DNA from: Myxococcales bacterium
Lineage (GTDB): Bacteria; Myxococcota; UBA727; VGSZ01
DNA: 64,000 bases
Assembly (NCBI GenBank): GCA_023248635.1
Contig: JAHFED010000004.1
Location: forward strand, 62,001 to 126,000
Reading direction: 5' to 3'
Each line of letters starts with the position of its first letter. The stretch's first letter is position 1. A program made the translations under genes and the position numbers. Below, piece after piece: positions 61,901-64,000 of this stretch. Below the pieces are notes generated by a model, which did no database searches, had not been told where the DNA came from, and saw only the letters and a program-made list of their open reading frames with translations.

Positions 61901-64000
61901 GTCTGGTCGGCGCGGCGCTCGTGCAGCTGGGCTTCCCGGGCCGCCAGGGCTTGTTGCAGCACGGTGCGCTGGGCCGTGACGTCGTCGACGGCGCCACGGG
62001 TCTCTTGCAAACGGGCGCGGAGCTCCGCGAGGGCGGCCTGGTCGATTCGGCGTTTCTCGGCCAGCGCGTCGAGCTCCGCTGCCGCGCTGGCCTGTTGTTG
62101 TTGCAAGAGCGCCCGGGCTTCGTCGAGGGCGGCGATGGCAGCGGCGGCGCGAGCTTCGGCATCGGCCACGTCCGCGCCTTCATCGGCTGAACCGCCTTCA
62201 GCGTCATCGTGGCGGCGGGCGGCCCGCTCCCCGACGAGCACCTTGACGCCCTCGGCCAGGCGCTGGGCGTCGCCTTCGAGTGACCGCACGCGTTCGTGCA
62301 GGCCCGCACACTCCTGCTCAAGATCGGCGGCGCGGGTTTCGGATGCGGCGGCGCGGGCCAAAGCGGTGACGACCTCGTCGTGTAACCCTCGTTCGGCGGC
62401 CCCGACGATGTCGTCGACGGAGTCCACCTCGGCGCGGGCGGCAGCTTCAGCGGCGCTCAGGGCCTCTTCGAGCAGCACCACGCGCTCTCGCAACGAGACC
62501 ACCACGGCCTCGGCGGCGTTCAGCCGATCCTGCGTCGATGGCTCGACCTCGACGTCGACGGGTTTGCGGCCGCTGCGGGTTTCGTCTTCGGCGCGTTCGG
62601 CATGGGCGAGCAGGATCTCGCGGCAGCGGTTGCGGTCGGCGTCGGCTTCGGCGAGGGCGGCCTCGAGCTCTTGGACCTGCTCAGCATGAGATGAGAGCGT
62701 GGCGTCGAGCATGTCGCGCTCGACGCGCTGTCGCTGGCGCTCGCCCTCTGCCCGCGTTTGCACGTCCAGCAACTGCGCCTCGAGCAGAGCAACGCGGGTC
62801 GCGCCTTCGATGATGGTCTCTTCGAGCTCATCGGTGCGCAGCACCAGCAGCTCCCGTTCATCGTCGCTGACGCGCAGCTGGCGCGCCAGCTCAGCGCGCT
62901 CCCGATCGCTCTCGACGGTGTGTTCGGCGAGCGAATCCCGGTCGGCGCGCAAGGCATCGCGCACTCGCACAGCCCGAGCCAGCTCTTCGCGCACGACAGA
63001 GAGGTGCCCCTCGGTAGTGGCCAGTCGACCCACGGCGTCGTCGAGACTCTGGGCCAGCGCGGCGAGAGCGAGGTTGCCTTGGAGGGCGGCGTCGGCTTCG
63101 TCGGGGCGCAGCGTGCGGTTGGGATCCTCAGACACCTTGACAGACACCGCGGCGCGCAACAGGTCGATGGTGGCCTCGCGCTCGGCGACGGCGTCTTCGA
63201 GTCTCTTGAGCTCGGCGACCACGGCCTCGCCGCCCTTGATCCACGCCGGCTCGGTGACTTCGTCGACGGCGGGGGCTTCGCTGTCAGCGAGCGCTGGCAA
63301 GGGACGGTGCGCCAGCGGTCGGAGCGCGGGGACTCCCAATCGTTCGGTCTCATCCTCGAAGTTGCGCGCACCACGACGGGCCGCAAAGGCCGCCAGCAGC
63401 GCATCGAAGGGGACCTGCACCAAGCACACGTCGTCGATGACGGGGACGGCGTTGCCGAAGGCGAAGAGGTAGCTGCCGGCGGGCTCGGGCTCATCGGCCA
63501 TCAGCAGGGTTTGGGGCGCGATGCCGTCGTCTTTGGGCTCGGCGTCGAAGCTGCCGAACAAATAGCCGAGCAAGAGGCTCTGGAAATAGACCTGCACGAG
63601 CTCGAAGTCGGCCTGCAGGGCCTCGACGACGGCGCGGTATCCGGCCTGTGCGGGCGCGACCACCTTCGGGGCGGGGTCGAGGAGCGTGGCCAGCCCGGCG
63701 GCTGTGGGCGAGACCAACGAGGTCAGCGCGAAGCCGTCGCGAGAGAGCACGCGGGTGATGTCTCTGAGTCGGCCGGTCTCGCCGCGGGCGATCAAGGCGG
63801 GCAAGCCGAAGTCGATGACGAGGTCGAAGGCGCCGTCGTCGCCCGGGAGGATCGGGGCCGCGCTCATCGCGGGGGGGCGGGTGCCCGATCCTTGTCGAAG
63901 CGCGCGAAAGTCCACCCGTTGCAGGTCGCTGTGCGCGCGCAGGGACTCGAGCAGGGGCTTGTCGTCGACGGCGCAGACGACGCGCTTGGCCCCGAGCTCG
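58993..64000 (-). CDS. Methyltransferase-like domain fused to a giant coiled coil (5' end beyond the window)
   Basis: At least 1668 residues, open to the right edge. The first visible residues (ELGAKRVVCAVDDKPLLESL; later DDGAFDLVIDFG and ITRVLSRDGFALTSLVSP) look like the Rossmann strands and motifs of a class I SAM methyltransferase, perhaps degenerate. The rest, from about residue 250, is coiled coil with heptads of Leu/Ala and Glu/Arg (for example RLEDAVAEREATIDLLRAA). The architecture recalls long coiled-coil polarity and motility proteins of Myxococcota (AglZ-like in layout only). The internal start at 63915 (GTG) is not the true start. Confidence 0.8.
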   Translation of the reverse strand, partial: ELGAKRVVCAVDDKPLLESLRAHSDLQRVDFRALRQGSGTRPPAMSAAPILPGDDGAFDLVIDFGLPALIARGETGRLRDITRVLSRDGFALTSLVSPTAAGLATLLDPAPKVVAPAQAGYRAVVEALQADFELVQVYFQSLLLGYLFGSFDAEPKDDGIAPQTLLMADEPEPAGSYLFAFGNAVPVIDDVCLVQVPFDALLAAFAARRGARNFEDETERLGVPALRPLAHRPLPALADSEAPAVDEVTEPAWIKGGEAVVAELKRLEDAVAEREATIDLLRAAVSVKVSEDPNRTLRPDEADAALQGNLALAALAQSLDDAVGRLATTEGHLSVVREELARAVRVRDALRADRDSLAEHTVESDRERAELARQLRVSDDERELLVLRTDELEETIIEGATRVALLEAQLLDVQTRAEGERQRQRVERDMLDATLSSHAEQVQELEAALAEADADRNRCREILLAHAERAEDETRSGRKPVDVEVEPSTQDRLNAAEAVVVSLRERVVLLEEALSAAEAAARAEVDSVDDIVGAAERGLHDEVVTALARAAASETRAADLEQECAGLHERVRSLEGDAQRLAEGVKVLVGERAARRHDDAEGGSADEGADVADAEARAAAAIAALDEARALLQQQQASAAAELDALAEKRRIDQAALAELRARLQETRGAVDDVTAQRTVLQQALAAREAQLHERRADQTRVQQELDRAAAALSEQQKRAADVDAAAAALSVEVRRLNAVVEETAHALRDVSLQRDEARARAERFDLEMPRRLEQEQLKRRVAEDEALAALEQVESERARLQAAFAAENARLLAAVEEERAAQQSAEQLARSAAVRAAIDDTVLQAGDLLTRKLAEAQVEHSAALQGAEARFAVEKNELAATATTTFTAINAEHEATRDELARITEALLIVEERITDERATHARELAALTEALDDKRILEARLAEQLSELRAERQRTSDEAATLAGCLRDSAAAVAEGEIRIEAATVEIARLHARLAQVDAEAAALVGRVAESTAAFATLAAGLDEERARSRSAESDVDTLQATLVAATTQLAAEAALRVSVEAEALILADRLAAEGQELEAVEAERQRAETALVALRQEQVDAALHVAIAEDEVAALSAKLLSAESALADLQQQLDQARHTIDDVGRRAADESAALSARLDEGSVELESTRDRLAERERALEDQRSRALDLEQHSRELQAELEAELDAERARLGEQLEEWSAARAQVAALREELATARADAAAGLQGLRAAGERVSAQRELLDSALAEARSLLSVERARGDLFHDELIEAADALAFERARGDLFHADLLEAQQVLGRLRSELADVRSHGQELQGTLDDLSQSADHDAVRADLLAAQLDEAQHRLLDGEAQRHRAELLQAQLVEADQTATHALTRAAELAAELADADEVFERRRLARESEVEAAAAEHLRDIENLRIALTAERAVRADSMARAAAVSATEAAAAVAAAARLQGAEEAHAALVVRLADTEAAALDADARRSSELGSLSVLVESLRAEITGLRDSLEMARDDGRESLELQQQTHDELVLIKIDRDALAERLNVDNAGRAEALVERDAAVAAAAAAAERTRLEARRRAELEEALLRLRAEHEKLLGEKAEGDGADDVDANVLRERLEALEKAAKAKDQKIAEQAERINRLTERIVRSEGLS

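Noticed and set aside
59716-62190. 824-codon plus-strand frame
   Set aside because: It is opposite the coiled-coil gene. Leu/Glu/Arg codons produce open antisense frames, and it has no domain or ribosome site.

Overview
The window is a high-GC stretch of bacterial chromosome, densely coding on both strands. Two Ser/Thr kinases with Myxococcota-style HRDVSP motifs, two PilZ proteins, an FHA-linked enhancer-binding-protein relative, a PATAN protein, an OmpA protein with thrombospondin-3 repeats, Gly-Glu repeat lipoproteins and a long coiled-coil protein together suggest Myxococcota (former Deltaproteobacteria). This is inferred from gene content; no rRNA is present.

Layout. 1-6600: the start of cheA, cheY, a membrane-anchored GH1 enzyme, YqgE/AlgH, a lipoprotein with two truncated-haemoglobin domains, a MoxR ATPase and tRNA-Glu with its promoter and terminator. 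6600-14000: a GT-C glycosyltransferase coupled to a GT2-methyltransferase fusion, a HupE-like protein, a membrane protein and the OmpA protein. 14250-22915: a run of forward regulatory genes (PilZ, PhnD-like protein, kinase, FHA regulator, TerB-like, App1-like), with an acyl-CoA synthetase on the other strand. 23000-36000: M14 peptidase, amino-acid-type binding lipoprotein, second kinase, MJ1255-type glycosyltransferase, tRNA-Ala, second PilZ protein, a membrane/TPR protein coupled to a peroxiredoxin, and three small lipoproteins. 37000-49100: a decayed IS110 end, RNase E, MtfA-like peptidase, an operon of RsmB, binding protein, fused permease and methyltransferase, and a receiver/PATAN protein. 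49200-64000: a 1630-residue Kelch-type lipoprotein, two membrane proteins (one with a PEP-CTERM tail), a DUF1579-like protein and a methyltransferase-like/coiled-coil protein cut by the right edge.

The most unusual content is a set of short palindromic repeats, called here families A to F. Families A1, C and D have unrelated arm sequences but the same design: 9-10 bp arms around a GCCA (or TGGC) tetraloop, in tandem with short conserved linkers at periods of 33-36 nt. They lie mostly between convergent genes. In several cases the stop codon of a gene lies in, or abuts, the repeat. One array sits in frame inside a kinase gene, and one hairpin arm appears to supply the -35 box of the tRNA-Ala promoter. 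The long open frames opposite many genes are GC-driven shadows and are left out.
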